A stretch of 64,000 nucleotides of DNA from an uncultured Piscinibacter sp. (GTDB lineage: Bacteria; Pseudomonadota; Gammaproteobacteria; Burkholderiales; Burkholderiaceae_C): assembly GCF_937952055.1 (NCBI RefSeq), contig NZ_CALFYO010000021.1, positions 620,001 through 684,000 of the forward strand. The letters run 5' to 3'. Positions within the stretch are counted from its first letter, which is position 1; each line of letters opens with the position of its first letter. Shown here piece by piece: positions 1 to 14,524 of this stretch. The notes under the pieces were generated by a model. That model ran no database searches and had not been told where the DNA came from. It saw only the letters and a list, made by a program, of their open reading frames with translations. A program made the position numbers and the translations under genes.

Positions 1-1
1 G

Positions 2-448
2 ATCGACGCGCTGGTCAAGCGCCACCCCGGCTTGCGCGCCGAGTACAAGCCCGGTGCGATCGCGCTGCACTACCGGCAGGCGCCCGAACTCGAGGACGAA
101 TGCATCGCCACGATGACCGAGGCGATGCGTCGCATCGACGGCATGGCGTTGATGCGCGGCAAGAAGGTCGTGGAACTGAAGCCACGGCGCGCCAGCAAGG
201 GTTTTGCCGTGCGCAGCTTCCTCGACGAGCGCCCGTTCCGCCATCGCCGGCCCTGGTTCTTCGGTGACGACGTCACCGACGAGGCCGCCTTCGAGCTCGT
301 GCAGTCGCTTGGCGGCGTGGCGGTGAAGATCGGCGAGGGCGAGACGCTGGCGGCGCACCGCCTGAGCGACCCGGCGGCGATGCGCGAGTGGCTCGTGCGC
401 GCCGTCGAGCGCCTGGCCGGCGCCCCGGCGGCACGGGTGACACCGTGA
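2..448 (+). CDS. otsB: Trehalose-6-phosphate phosphatase, C-terminal part
   Basis: Only the last ~148 codons are present; the gene begins before the window. It dephosphorylates trehalose 6-phosphate to trehalose in the cytoplasm, the second step of the OtsAB pathway. What is seen is the HAD-phosphatase C-terminus: a segment reading VELKPRRASKG and the metal-binding acidic motif FFGDDVTDEAAF, which are typical of the OtsB family, followed by VAVKIGEGET. The stop overlaps the otsA GTG start by 4 bases (GTGA), so the two pathway enzymes are translationally coupled. The identification is firm from the motifs and from otsA next door; nothing can be said of the N-terminus or the promoter. Confidence 0.93.
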   Translation: MDALVKRHPGLRAEYKPGAIALHYRQAPELEDECIATMTEAMRRIDGMALMRGKKVVELKPRRASKGFAVRSFLDERPFRHRRPWFFGDDVTDEAAFELVQSLGGVAVKIGEGETLAAHRLSDPAAMREWLVRAVERLAGAPAARVTP

Positions 449-1821
449 GCCGGCTCGTCGTCGTCTCCAACCGCGTCGCCGATCCGCGCAAGACCGCAGC
501 AGGCGGCTTGGCCGTCGCGCTCGGCGAGGCGCTCGCCGAGACCGGCGGGCTCTGGTTCGGCAGCAGCGGTACCGTCGTCGAGCGCAGCTCCGGCGAGGGC
601 AAGCTGCACGTCCAGCGCGCCGGCAACGTCACGCTCGCCACGGTGGACCTCTGCCGCGAGGACCACGACAGCTACTACGTTGGTTATGCCAACGGAGTGC
701 TCTGGCCGGTGTTCCACAACCGGCTCGACCTCGCCGATTTCGATGCCGGCTTCATCGACGGCTACCGGCGCGTCAACCGCATGTTCGCGCACCGGCTGAT
801 GCCGCTGCTGCAGCCCGACGACGTGATCTGGGTGCACGACTACCACCTCATCCCGCTGGCCGCCGAGCTGCGCGCGATGGGCTGCAGGCAACGCATCGGA
901 TTCTTCCTGCACATCCCGCTGCCGCCACCGCTGATCCTGGCCGCGATCCCGGCGCACGAGTGGCTGATGCGCGCGCTCTTCGCGTACGATCTCGTCGGCC
1001 TGCAGAGCCAGGCCGACATGGTGCACCTGTCGCGCTACCTGATCAGCGAGGCCGGCGCCGAGCAGATCTCGGAGAACACCTTCGGCGCCTTCAACCGCCA
1101 GCTGCGTGCCGAGTCCTTCCCGATCGGCATCGACGTCGACGAGTTCGCCGCGCTGGCGCAGGCGGAAGAGGCCCAGGAGATGCTCGCCACGCTGAAGGAT
1201 CAGTACGCGAAGCGGCGGCTGCTCGTCGGCGTCGACCGGCTCGACTACTCCAAGGGCCTGCCGCAGCGCATCCGCGCCTTCCGCAAGCTGCTCGAGCGCT
1301 ATCCGGAGAACCGCAACAGTGCCACGCTGATCCAGGTGGCCGCGCCCTCACGCGAGGACGTGGACGCCTACGGCGACATCCGTCGCGAGCTCGAAGGCCT
1401 GTGCGGCGCGATCAACGGCGACTTCGGCGAGGTCGACTGGATGCCGATCCGCTACATCCACCGCACGGTGGCGCGCAAGCGCGTGCCCGGCCTGTACCGC
1501 GCCGCACGCGTGGGCCTGGTGACGCCGCTGCGCGACGGCATGAACCTAGTGGCCAAGGAGTTCGTCGCCGCGCAGGATCCCGAGGATCCGGGCGTGCTCG
1601 TGCTGTCGCGCTTTGCCGGTGCGGCCGAGCAGCTCGGCGACGCGCTGCTGGTCAACCCCTACGACACCCAGGCCACCGCGGACGCCATCCAGCGTGCGCT
1701 GCACATGCCGCTGGAGGAGCGCCGCCATCGCCATCAGCGGCTGATGGCGGAGATCCGCGCCCACGACGTGCACTGGTGGCGCAAGCAGTTCCTGAATGCC
1801 CTGATGGAGACCGTCGCATGA
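445..1821 (+). CDS. otsA: Alpha,alpha-trehalose-phosphate synthase (UDP-forming)
   Basis: GT20 glycosyltransferase of 458 aa (E. coli OtsA is 474 aa) that joins UDP-glucose and glucose 6-phosphate to trehalose 6-phosphate. The N-terminus SRLVVVSNRVADP and the segments VIWVHDYHLIPL, GVDRLDYSKGLPQRI and TPLRDGMNLVAKEFVA are the family hallmarks, the last two lining the nucleotide-sugar site. An upstream in-frame start at 388 exists, but GTG at 445 puts the conserved N-terminus at residue 2 and gives the 4-base overlap with otsB. The gene also overlaps the following MscS-type gene by 4 bases, so otsB-otsA-channel read as one osmotic-stress operon. Confidence 0.97.
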   Translation: MSRLVVVSNRVADPRKTAAGGLAVALGEALAETGGLWFGSSGTVVERSSGEGKLHVQRAGNVTLATVDLCREDHDSYYVGYANGVLWPVFHNRLDLADFDAGFIDGYRRVNRMFAHRLMPLLQPDDVIWVHDYHLIPLAAELRAMGCRQRIGFFLHIPLPPPLILAAIPAHEWLMRALFAYDLVGLQSQADMVHLSRYLISEAGAEQISENTFGAFNRQLRAESFPIGIDVDEFAALAQAEEAQEMLATLKDQYAKRRLLVGVDRLDYSKGLPQRIRAFRKLLERYPENRNSATLIQVAAPSREDVDAYGDIRRELEGLCGAINGDFGEVDWMPIRYIHRTVARKRVPGLYRAARVGLVTPLRDGMNLVAKEFVAAQDPEDPGVLVLSRFAGAAEQLGDALLVNPYDTQATADAIQRALHMPLEERRHRHQRLMAEIRAHDVHWWRKQFLNALMETVA

Positions 1822-2738
1822 GCCTGTTGAAGGACCTCGTCGACGACGCCGTGGCGCTGTGGTCCGGGCTGGGCAGCGTGGCCACCACGGCCTTGCGCAT
1901 CGTGGTCATCGTGATCGCGGCCTGGATCCTGATCGGCGTGCTGCAGCGTGCCATCCGCGCCTTCCGCATCCGCATCGCCAACCGCTTCGACGACCGCGAG
2001 GCGGTCAAGCGCGCGGAAACGCTGGGGCGCGTGTTCCGCTACCTGGCCGCGGTGGTGGTCTCGCTGATCGCCGGCATGCTGGTGCTCGGCGAGCTCGGCA
2101 TCTCCGTCGCGCCCATCCTGGGCGCGGCCGGCGTCGTCGGCCTGGCGGTCGGCTTCGGTGCGCAGAGCCTGGTGAAGGACTACTTCACCGGCTTCTTCAT
2201 CCTGCTGGAGAACCAGGTCCGCGAAGGGGACGTGGTCAAGCTCGGCGATCACGCCGGGCTGGTCGAGGTGGTGACGCTGCGCTTCGTGCAGCTGCGCGAC
2301 TACGACGGCAACGTGCACTTCGTGCCCAACGGCATGATCACGACAGTGGTCAACATGAGCCGCGGCTATGCCCAGTCGGTGATGGACATCGGCGTCGCCT
2401 ACCGAGAGAACACCGACTCGGTGATGGAGGTGATGCGCGAGGTCGGCCAGGAGATGCGCGCCGATCCTGCCTATGCGCCGCGCCTGCTCGACGCGCTGGA
2501 AATCGCCGGCGTGGAGCGATGGGACGACTCGGCGGTGGTGATCCGCTGCCGCTTCAAGTGCGCCCCGCTGGAGCAATGGGCCGTGCGGCGCGAGTACCTG
2601 CGCCGCCTCAAGCACGCCTTCGACGAGCGCGGCATCGAGATCCCCTATCCGCACCTGACGCTCTACGCCGGCCAGGACACGCAGGGCCGCGCGCCGGAGC
2701 TGCCGCTGCGCCTGGTCCGCGGCGAGTCTCCCGTCTGA
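1818..2738 (+). CDS. MscS-family small-conductance mechanosensitive channel
   Basis: A 306-aa inner-membrane channel of the MscS family, which opens on membrane stretch to release solutes after hypo-osmotic shock. The ATG at 1818 overlaps the otsA stop (ATGA). Hydrophobic segments run about residues 20-45 and 70-115; the pore helix is recognisable as the glycine/alanine-rich stretch GAAGVVGLAVGFGAQSLVKD, followed by the beta domain (ENQVREGDVVKLGDHAGLVE) and a C-terminal alpha/beta cage ending at LTLYAGQDTQG. Co-transcription with trehalose synthesis makes sense: the cell would make a compatible solute and carry a safety valve for it. Which MscS subfamily it belongs to cannot be told by eye. 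Confidence 0.93.
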   Translation: MSLLKDLVDDAVALWSGLGSVATTALRIVVIVIAAWILIGVLQRAIRAFRIRIANRFDDREAVKRAETLGRVFRYLAAVVVSLIAGMLVLGELGISVAPILGAAGVVGLAVGFGAQSLVKDYFTGFFILLENQVREGDVVKLGDHAGLVEVVTLRFVQLRDYDGNVHFVPNGMITTVVNMSRGYAQSVMDIGVAYRENTDSVMEVMREVGQEMRADPAYAPRLLDALEIAGVERWDDSAVVIRCRFKCAPLEQWAVRREYLRRLKHAFDERGIEIPYPHLTLYAGQDTQGRAPELPLRLVRGESPV

Positions 2739-2906
2739 GGCGTCGCACGCTCCGCGCTGCCCCGAAGCCGGGGCGCGCGGGAACCCGCGGGGCGGCATCG
2801 CCACCGGGCCGGCTCAGGAAGGTCGCCCGCACCCGGCCGATGCCGATGCCGATGCCGAAGCGGTCCACGGCGACGTGCGCCGCGTCCATGGACTCTCCTC
2901 GCAGCG
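2739..2906. other. Short gap between convergent mscS-type gene and treS
   Basis: 168 bases between two convergent stop codons. It is GC-rich; I see no hairpin followed by a T-run on either strand and no convincing small gene. Short open frames here are shadows with arginine/alanine-rich translations. Confidence 0.5.
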
Positions 2907-6239
<3,333 letters not shown>

Positions 6240-6347
6240 GGCGCGAGTCCGGGGTTCGTGGGCGGTGCGGCGGATGCTACACAGATGAGGTTCTCCTTCA
6301 AACCCCCGGGCCGGTCGCAGCCTGCGCGAGGCCGCGGGGCGCGACGC

Positions 6348-7700
6348 TCAGCCGAAGGCGAGCGTGGCGACCGTCGCGATGACGGCGATGCACAGCAGGT
6401 TGAGCACGAGCCCGCAACGCATCATCGTCGCTTGCGGCACCAGTTCGGTGGCAAAGACGATCGCGTTCGGCGGCGTGGCCACCGGCAGCATGAACGCACA
6501 CGACGCCGACACCGCGATCGCCGCGGCGAGCAGCGCCGGCGGCAGGCCCAGCGCGGAAGCCACGCCAATGAAGATCGGCACCAGCAGCGCGGCGCTGGCG
6601 GTGTTGCTGACCAGTTCGGTGAGGAAGACGACGAAGGCGACCACGCCGAGCAGCAGCAGCCAGGTCGGCGCCGCCTGCACCGCATCGACCAGCGTGCCGG
6701 CGAGGAAGCGGCTGGCGCCGCTGCCGGCCATCACCTCGCCGAGCGCCAGCCCGCCGCCGAACAGCAGCAGCACGCTCCACTGCGTTCGCCGCTCGATCTC
6801 CGGCCAGCCGATCGCGCCGCTGGCCACCAACGCGACGATCGCTGCCAGCGCGACCGCGCTGTCGATGTCGGCCGGGATGCCCAGCGCGCGCGCCAGCGGG
6901 GCGGCGGCGATCCATCCGGCGGCGGTGAGCGCGAAGATCGCCAGTGTCCAGCGCTGCGCCGGGGTCCACGCCAGCGTCTCGGCCGACACCGCGATGCGCC
7001 CGCCCAGCCGGGGCCGCAGCACGGCGTACAGCATGCCCAGCATCAGCGGCAGCAACAGCGCCGCCAGCGGCAGCCCGAATCGCAGCCACTGGGCGAAGCC
7101 GATGCCCGCCTGCGCCGCGGCGATCGCATTCGGCGGGCTGCCCACCAGCGTGCCGATGCCGCCGATGCTGGCGCTGTAGGCCACGCCGAGCAGCACGAAG
7201 GCCTGCTCGCGCGGGCCGATCGGGTGCTCGGCGTCGGCGCCGTCGAGCAGGCCCAGCGCCAGCGGCAGCATCATCGCCGCGGTGGCGGTGTTGCTGATCC
7301 ACATCGACAGCGCCGCGGTGAGGGCGAAGAGCAGCGCCACCGCACGCACGCGCCGCCCGCCCGCGACGCGCAGCATGGCCAGCGCCAGCGCACGATCGAG
7401 GCCCTGCTGCTGCAACGCCGCGGCCAGCGCGAAGCTGCCGAGGAAAAGGAAGATCACCGGATGCGCGAACGAGGCGAGCGCGCTGCGCAGGTCCATCAGT
7501 CCGGCCAGCACGGCCAGCAGCGGCACCAGCAGCGCGGTGACCGACAGGTGCAGCGCCTGCGTCGTCCACAGCCCGCCGATCAGCACGAACAGCGCCATAC
7601 CGGCGCGCAGCGCATCGGGCGGTGGCGCGACCGCATGCACGGCCGCGGCCGCGCCCAGACAGGCGAGCACACGCAGCATGGCGCCGGCGGCCTGGTTCAC
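6348..7700 (-). CDS. SLC13/DASS-family anion (dicarboxylate/sulfate-type) transporter
   Basis: A 450-aa polytopic inner-membrane protein with about eleven hydrophobic segments. It carries the two SNT signatures of the divalent anion:Na+ symporter family, ISNTATAAMMLP and VSNTASAALLVP, each paired with a proline/asparagine loop (GSPPNAIA and TPPNAIVFA). Family members import dicarboxylates, citrate, sulfate or phosphate with Na+; the substrate here is unknown. The GTG start at 7700 overlaps the Usp gene stop by 4 bases, so it is the last gene of the operon that starts with the P-type ATPase. A 108-base gap without a clear terminator separates it from treS downstream. Confidence 0.9.
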   Translation of the reverse strand: MNQAAGAMLRVLACLGAAAAVHAVAPPPDALRAGMALFVLIGGLWTTQALHLSVTALLVPLLAVLAGLMDLRSALASFAHPVIFLFLGSFALAAALQQQGLDRALALAMLRVAGGRRVRAVALLFALTAALSMWISNTATAAMMLPLALGLLDGADAEHPIGPREQAFVLLGVAYSASIGGIGTLVGSPPNAIAAAQAGIGFAQWLRFGLPLAALLLPLMLGMLYAVLRPRLGGRIAVSAETLAWTPAQRWTLAIFALTAAGWIAAAPLARALGIPADIDSAVALAAIVALVASGAIGWPEIERRTQWSVLLLFGGGLALGEVMAGSGASRFLAGTLVDAVQAAPTWLLLLGVVAFVVFLTELVSNTASAALLVPIFIGVASALGLPPALLAAAIAVSASCAFMLPVATPPNAIVFATELVPQATMMRCGLVLNLLCIAVIATVATLAFG

Positions 7701-8590
7701 GGCTCGCGAGCGGTCGACACGAGCACGTCCGCACTGCCCTCGGCGAGCACCTGGCTGGTCACACTGCCGAGCAGCAGGTCGACGGTGGCCGACCGGCCGT
7801 GCTTGCCGAGCACGACGAGGTCGCAGTCGAACTCCTGCTCCTTCTCGACGATGCGCAGCGAGGCGTCACCCTCGACGACGCAGGGCGTCCATTGCGGCGG
7901 CCTGAGTCCGGCCGCAGCGGCCAGGGCGTGCAGGCCGTGCGTGGCCTCGGCGCGCGCCTTCTGCCGATAGGCCTCCACCGTGGCGGGGTCGACGCCGGCA
8001 AAACGCAGCTTCTCCTCGAAGGGCACCTGGAACACGGTGAGCAGCGTGAGGTGCGCATGCGGCGCGGTGCGTCGTGCCAGCGCCAGCGACTGCACGGACC
8101 ATGGCGAGAAGTCGGCCGCCACCAGCACGCGGCGGTACGGCTCGTGCGGCGTCTGCCGCACCACCAGCAGCGGGCGCACGGTGCGGCGCATCAGGCGCTC
8201 GGCGGTGGAGCCCAGCACCAGCCGGCGCAGCAAGCCGCTGCCGCGCGCGCCGAGCACGAGCAGCCGTGCATCGATCGACTCGGCCTCGCGCAGGATCTCG
8301 TCGAGCACCGGCCCGGCAGCGTCGCAGGGCGTCACCTCCGCGTGGCGCGCCAGACGCAGTTCGCCGGCGAGCTGACGCAAGCGCTGCTGCACGTCGGCGC
8401 GCATCTGCGCCTCCGGCGCATTGGCCGCACCCAGCCACTGGCGCAGCTGCGCGAGCGTCTCCCCGGGCAGCACGTGCATCAGGTGCAGAGATGCCGCCGT
8501 CTCGTGCGCCAGACGGGCCGCACGCTCGGCGGCATGGCGGGCGTGCGAAGAGAAGTCGGTGGCTGCGAGGATGGGACCCGTGCGATTCAT
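7697..8590 (-). CDS. Tandem universal stress protein (UspA family)
   Basis: A 297-aa cytoplasmic protein made of two Usp domains (about residues 5-145 and 150-295). Each has the ATP-binding loop of the ATP-type Usp proteins: VLGARGSGLLRRLVLGSTAE in the first and VLGKHGRSATVDLLLGSVTS in the second. The start ATG at 8590 is preferred over an upstream in-frame start at 8659 because the conserved strand ILAATDFSS then begins at residue 7 and the coding sequence avoids overlap with the antiporter gene. It lies 28 bases after the antiporter and overlaps the SLC13 gene. In related bacteria such tandem Usp genes often sit in low-oxygen or energy-stress regulons; that is inference here. Confidence 0.92.
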   Translation of the reverse strand: MNRTGPILAATDFSSHARHAAERAARLAHETAASLHLMHVLPGETLAQLRQWLGAANAPEAQMRADVQQRLRQLAGELRLARHAEVTPCDAAGPVLDEILREAESIDARLLVLGARGSGLLRRLVLGSTAERLMRRTVRPLLVVRQTPHEPYRRVLVAADFSPWSVQSLALARRTAPHAHLTLLTVFQVPFEEKLRFAGVDPATVEAYRQKARAEATHGLHALAAAAGLRPPQWTPCVVEGDASLRIVEKEQEFDCDLVVLGKHGRSATVDLLLGSVTSQVLAEGSADVLVSTAREP

Positions 8591-8618
8591 GGCGATGCCT
8601 CCGGCTTCGAGTGCAGGC

Positions 8619-9622
8619 TCAACCGCCGGCCAGGAAGAGCAGGGCGGCGTTGATGCCATAGGCCGCCACCAGCCCCACGCTGACCCAGCTGGTCACGCGC
8701 AGGACGCGGCCCTGCGGCCGCATCACCAGGCCGACGATCACCAGCCCGGTCATCACCAGCGCGGTGGCGACCGAACTGGCATGGACCGGCGCGACATCGG
8801 CGAGCAGCGGGCCACGCGTGTAGGCCAGGTCGTCGATGGCGAGGATGACGACGTTGAAGAGGTTGCTGCCCAGCAGGTTGCCGATGGCCATGTCGAGCGC
8901 GCCCAGTCGCAACGCCGAGACGGTGACCGCCATCTCCGGCAGCGCCGTCACCAGCGCCATGAACACCGTACCGACGAAGCTGGGCGACAGGCCGAACGCC
9001 TGCGCAAGGCCATCGGCCGCCTCCGGCAGCCAGCTGCCGGCGGCCAGCACCACCGACGCGGCGAGACCGAAGCGGCGCCACTCGCGGCGCACGGCCGCCG
9101 GCGCGACGCGCTCGACGGGCGCGTCGCCCGCCGAGTGTCGCTGCGCCTGCTCGTGCGCGAACACGCTCTTCAACACCAGCAGGTACAGCGCCAGCAGCGC
9201 AGGGCTGTACAGACCGATGTGCAGCAGCGCCGGCGCGCCGCTGCCGGTCACCAGGCTCATCGCGACGAAGCCGAGCATGACCACGCCGAAGCCGGCCGAC
9301 AGCAGGTGAGCGGCACTGGCGTGGCGGTACATCGGCTGGCGCCGCTGCAACAGGTCGACCACCACCAGGAAGGCGAGGTTGACGACGCAGGCGCCCAATG
9401 CGTTGCCCACCGCCAGATTGGGCGCGTTCACCAGCGCGACCGCGCTGATGCCCGAAGCCAGCTCGGGCAGCGAAGTGACGGTAGCCAGCAGCGCCAGCCC
9501 CACCCAACCGCGCCCCCAGCCCAGCGCGTCGGCGAGCCGGTCGGCACTGCGGCTGAGCACGAAGCCGGCGCCTGCGATCAATACCGCGCAGACGAGGAAC
9601 TGCAGCGCCAGCCAGGTCGCGC

Positions 9623-9626
<4 letters not shown>
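8619..9626 (-). CDS. Sodium/calcium exchanger (CaCA) family cation antiporter
   Basis: A 335-aa membrane protein with two inverted repeats typical of the CaCA family. The alpha-repeat motifs are visible in each half: TVTSLPELASGISAV with NLAVGNALGACVVNL, and ALVTALPEMAVTVSALRLG with DMAIGNLLGSNLFNV; the acidic residues in LPE are the ion ligands in this family. It would exchange Ca2+ or another cation for Na+ or H+ across the inner membrane. ATG at 9626 overlaps the stop of the P-type ATPase by 4 bases, linking a primary cation pump and a secondary exchanger in one transcript. A longer frame upstream of 9626 is only a shadow over the ATPase. Confidence 0.92.
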
Positions 9627-12337
<2,711 letters not shown>

Positions 12338-12533
12338 GCCGGTGGTCTCCTGTTGCGTCGATTCTCTCCGCCAGGAGGCAGCTCGGCGCAGTACCCGACC
12401 TGGCGCTTGCGCCACGTCAACGAGGCGCGAACGGCGATGCCGCGACGGGAACTTCGTGCGAGGGTCGGGCTCACAATGCGACTGACCGTGCGCCAGACAC
12501 GGACCGAGGCGGTCTTGCCGCAGGAGACAGGTC
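12338..12533. promoter_or_regulatory. Divergent promoter region with dyad and FNR/CRP-like sequence
   Basis: 196 bases between the P-type ATPase operon (minus) and the TerB-like gene (plus). It holds a perfect inverted repeat, TGGCGC-TT-GCGCCA, at 12401-12414, and overlapping it at 12407-12420 a sequence TTGCG-CCAC-GTCAA that matches the FNR/CRP-family consensus TTGAT-N4-ATCAA at 7 of 10 positions. Its centre is about 76 bases from the ATPase start codon, a plausible activator distance. No clear -10 box is seen. Ribosome binding sequences flank it on both sides. Confidence 0.3.
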
Positions 12534-12968
12534 GTGAAAATCAATGAAACAAGGCCGGCGTCGGACGCGCCGGCGCGGGTGTTGGCGCTGATGATGGTGG
12601 CCAACGGGCACATCGATCCGCGCGAGCTCGAGATTCTCGAGGAGCTCGACGCCTTCGAGCGCATCGGCGTGCCGCGCGAGCGCTTCGTCGCGCTGGCGCA
12701 GGACTGTCTGCGGGAGGTCGGAAGCGGCCTGGCCGAATGCTCGTGGCTGCGGGCCCGCGACCAGGCCTACGTGGACAGGCTGCTCGATGCCGTCACCGAC
12801 CCGCAGATGCGTCTGGTGTTGTGCCGGCTGGCGGCCGCCACGATCACCGCCGATGGGTGCGTCAGCGGCGAAGAACGGCTCGTCTACGAGCATGTGCTGG
12901 CACGCTGGCACATCAGCCGAGCGATGGTGACACAGGCGATCCTGAGCCATGTGGAACGGCGCCCCTGA
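12534..12968 (+). CDS. TerB-like family protein
   Basis: A 144-aa soluble, mostly helical protein. The pattern ALMMVANGHIDPRELEIL near the N-terminus and ATITADGCVSGEERLVYE further on repeat the acidic loop signature (D-G-x-[IV]-x-x-x-E) of the TerB/DjlA-N tellurite-resistance domain, which may bind metal. The start is GTG at 12534 with an AGGAGA about six bases upstream. It stands alone, divergent from the P-type ATPase operon and convergent with the acetyltransferase. TerB-domain proteins are linked to membrane stress and phage or metal resistance, but the role here cannot be assigned. Confidence 0.6.
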   Translation: MKINETRPASDAPARVLALMMVANGHIDPRELEILEELDAFERIGVPRERFVALAQDCLREVGSGLAECSWLRARDQAYVDRLLDAVTDPQMRLVLCRLAAATITADGCVSGEERLVYEHVLARWHISRAMVTQAILSHVERRP

Positions 12969-12989
12969 GCAGCGCCGTCGAGGGGTTCG

Positions 12990-13544
12990 CTAGGGCGGCG
13001 GCAAGCCGGGCCACGGGACGGGCTCGCCCGGCGTCTCGTCCTGCGCCACCCGGCGCAGTGCCAGGCCGTACCAGGCCACGTCCCACCAGCGGCCGAGCTT
13101 GAAGCCGGCGCTCGGGTAGAGGCCCACCGGCTCGAAACCCATGGCACGGTGCAGCCCGACACTGGCCGCGTTGGGCAGCGTGATGCCGGCAAACGCCATC
13201 ACCGCGCCCTGGCGGCGCAGGATGCCGAACAGCTGCGCATACAGTCTGCCACCGATGCCGCAGCGGTGACAGCCGTCGCGAACGTAGGCGGTCACGCTGA
13301 CCGACCAGCGGTAGGCCTCGCGCTCGGCGAAGGCACTGGCGTAGCAGTAGCCCAGCACCCGGCCCTCGCCCTCGGCGACCAGCCACGGCCACTGCACCGT
13401 CACCCGCGCCAACCGTGCCGCCATCTCGGCCGCATCGGGCGCGTGCAGCTCGAACGAGGTCGGCCGCTGCACGACGCTGGGCGCATAGATCTCGGCCAGC
13501 GCCTCGGCGTCGCGCGGCTCGGCGGGGCGAACGACGGCTTCCAT
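12990..13544 (-). CDS. GNAT N-acetyltransferase, phosphinothricin-acetyltransferase-like
   Basis: A 184-aa acetyltransferase. The N-terminal segment AEIYAPSVVQRPTSFE and the acetyl-CoA loop region RDGCHRCGIGGRLYAQL, followed by GITLPNAASVGLHRAMGFE, match the Pat/Bar branch of GNAT enzymes (COG1247), which acetylate phosphinothricin, methionine sulfoximine or related amines. ATG at 13544 is preceded by a strong GGAGG and puts the fold at residue 1; the in-frame sequence upstream overlaps the regulator gene and is a shadow. It follows the response regulator gene after 19 bases and may be the last gene of that minus-strand operon. The actual substrate is unknown. Confidence 0.85.
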   Translation of the reverse strand: MEAVVRPAEPRDAEALAEIYAPSVVQRPTSFELHAPDAAEMAARLARVTVQWPWLVAEGEGRVLGYCYASAFAEREAYRWSVSVTAYVRDGCHRCGIGGRLYAQLFGILRRQGAVMAFAGITLPNAASVGLHRAMGFEPVGLYPSAGFKLGRWWDVAWYGLALRRVAQDETPGEPVPWPGLPPP

Positions 13545-13563
13545 GACACCTCCTTCGGCGCCG

Positions 13564-14523
13564 TCAACGCGGCGCCGCCAGCTGTCTGACGCGCGCCATC
13601 GCCATGCCGGCCGCGGCGGTGCGCGTCTCGACGCCGAGCTTCTCGAACACATGTTCCAGGTGCTTGTGCACCGTGCGCGGGCTGGTGCCGAGGATCTCAC
13701 CGATGTCGCGGTTTGTCTTCCCCTGCACCACCCAGTACAGCACCTCGGCCTCGCGCGCGGTGAGCCTGAAGGCGAGGCCGAGCGCCTCGATGGTCGATTC
13801 GTCGGACGACTCGCTCATCACCAGCAGCCACTCGTCGTCGCCGCCGCTCTCGCCGCCGCTGGCGGCGCTCGCCTCGTGCAGCGCGAACGACAGCCGCTTG
13901 CCGTGGCGTGCCAGCATCAGCGGCTGAGGCTTGCCGCCGGTGGCGTGCACGACGGCCTGCGCCTGCAGCCAGTCGAGCACCACTTCGCCGAGCTGCTGCC
14001 CGTCGCCGGCCTCGTGCACGGTCAGCAGCTGCCGCGCCAGCGGCGTCTGCCAGAGGATGCGCCCGTCGGCCGCGCGCACCGACAGCGTGGCGTGGCCGAA
14101 GGCATCGAGCGCGTTGCGCGCCTGGCGCCGCTCGCGCGCGCCCTGTACATGGGCGGCGATGCGCGCGAGCACCTCCATCGGCTTGATCGGCTTGGCCACG
14201 TAGTCGACGCCGCCGGACTGGAATGCCTTCAGCACGTGCTCGGTCTCGGTCAGGCCGGTCATGAAGATCAGCGGAATGGTCGCGGTGGCGGCGTCGGCCT
14301 TCAGCCGCCTCGCCACCTCGAAGCCGTCCAGCCCCGGCATCACCGCGTCGAGCAGGATCACGTCGGGCATCGCCTGCGCGGCGCGCTGCAGCGCCTGCTC
14401 GCCGTTGGTGGCCACGAGCACGGTGTAGCCGAACTCGTCGAGCGCGTCGTGCAGCATCGACAGGTTGTCGGGCACGTCGTCGACGATCAGCACGACGTCG
14501 GAGTTGTGGCGATCGAGGTCCAT
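13564..14523 (-). CDS. Response regulator with REC, PAS-like middle and LuxR HTH domains
   Basis: A 319-aa transcriptional regulator. Residues ~8-125 form a receiver domain with acidic pocket VDD, phospho-acceptor D59 in VILLDAVMPGLDG and the lysine of AKPIKP. The middle (about 135-230) resembles a short PAS-type module. Residues ~247-305 are a LuxR/GerE helix-turn-helix (LTAREAEVLYWVVQGKTNRD, then TSPRTVHKHLEHVFEKLGV). The start is one base after the stop of the transporter-kinase fusion, so the pair is almost certainly a co-transcribed two-component system. Target genes are not identified; the adjacent urease genes are the obvious candidates by position only. Confidence 0.93.
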   Translation of the reverse strand: MDLDRHNSDVVLIVDDVPDNLSMLHDALDEFGYTVLVATNGEQALQRAAQAMPDVILLDAVMPGLDGFEVARRLKADAATATIPLIFMTGLTETEHVLKAFQSGGVDYVAKPIKPMEVLARIAAHVQGARERRQARNALDAFGHATLSVRAADGRILWQTPLARQLLTVHEAGDGQQLGEVVLDWLQAQAVVHATGGKPQPLMLARHGKRLSFALHEASAASGGESGGDDEWLLVMSESSDESTIEALGLAFRLTAREAEVLYWVVQGKTNRDIGEILGTSPRTVHKHLEHVFEKLGVETRTAAAGMAMARVRQLAAPR

Positions 14524-14524
14524 C

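Noticed and set aside
13545..13700. N-terminal extension of the acetyltransferase frame
   Set aside because: It overlaps the response regulator's coding end and has shadow composition; ATG 13544 has a strong ribosome binding site.
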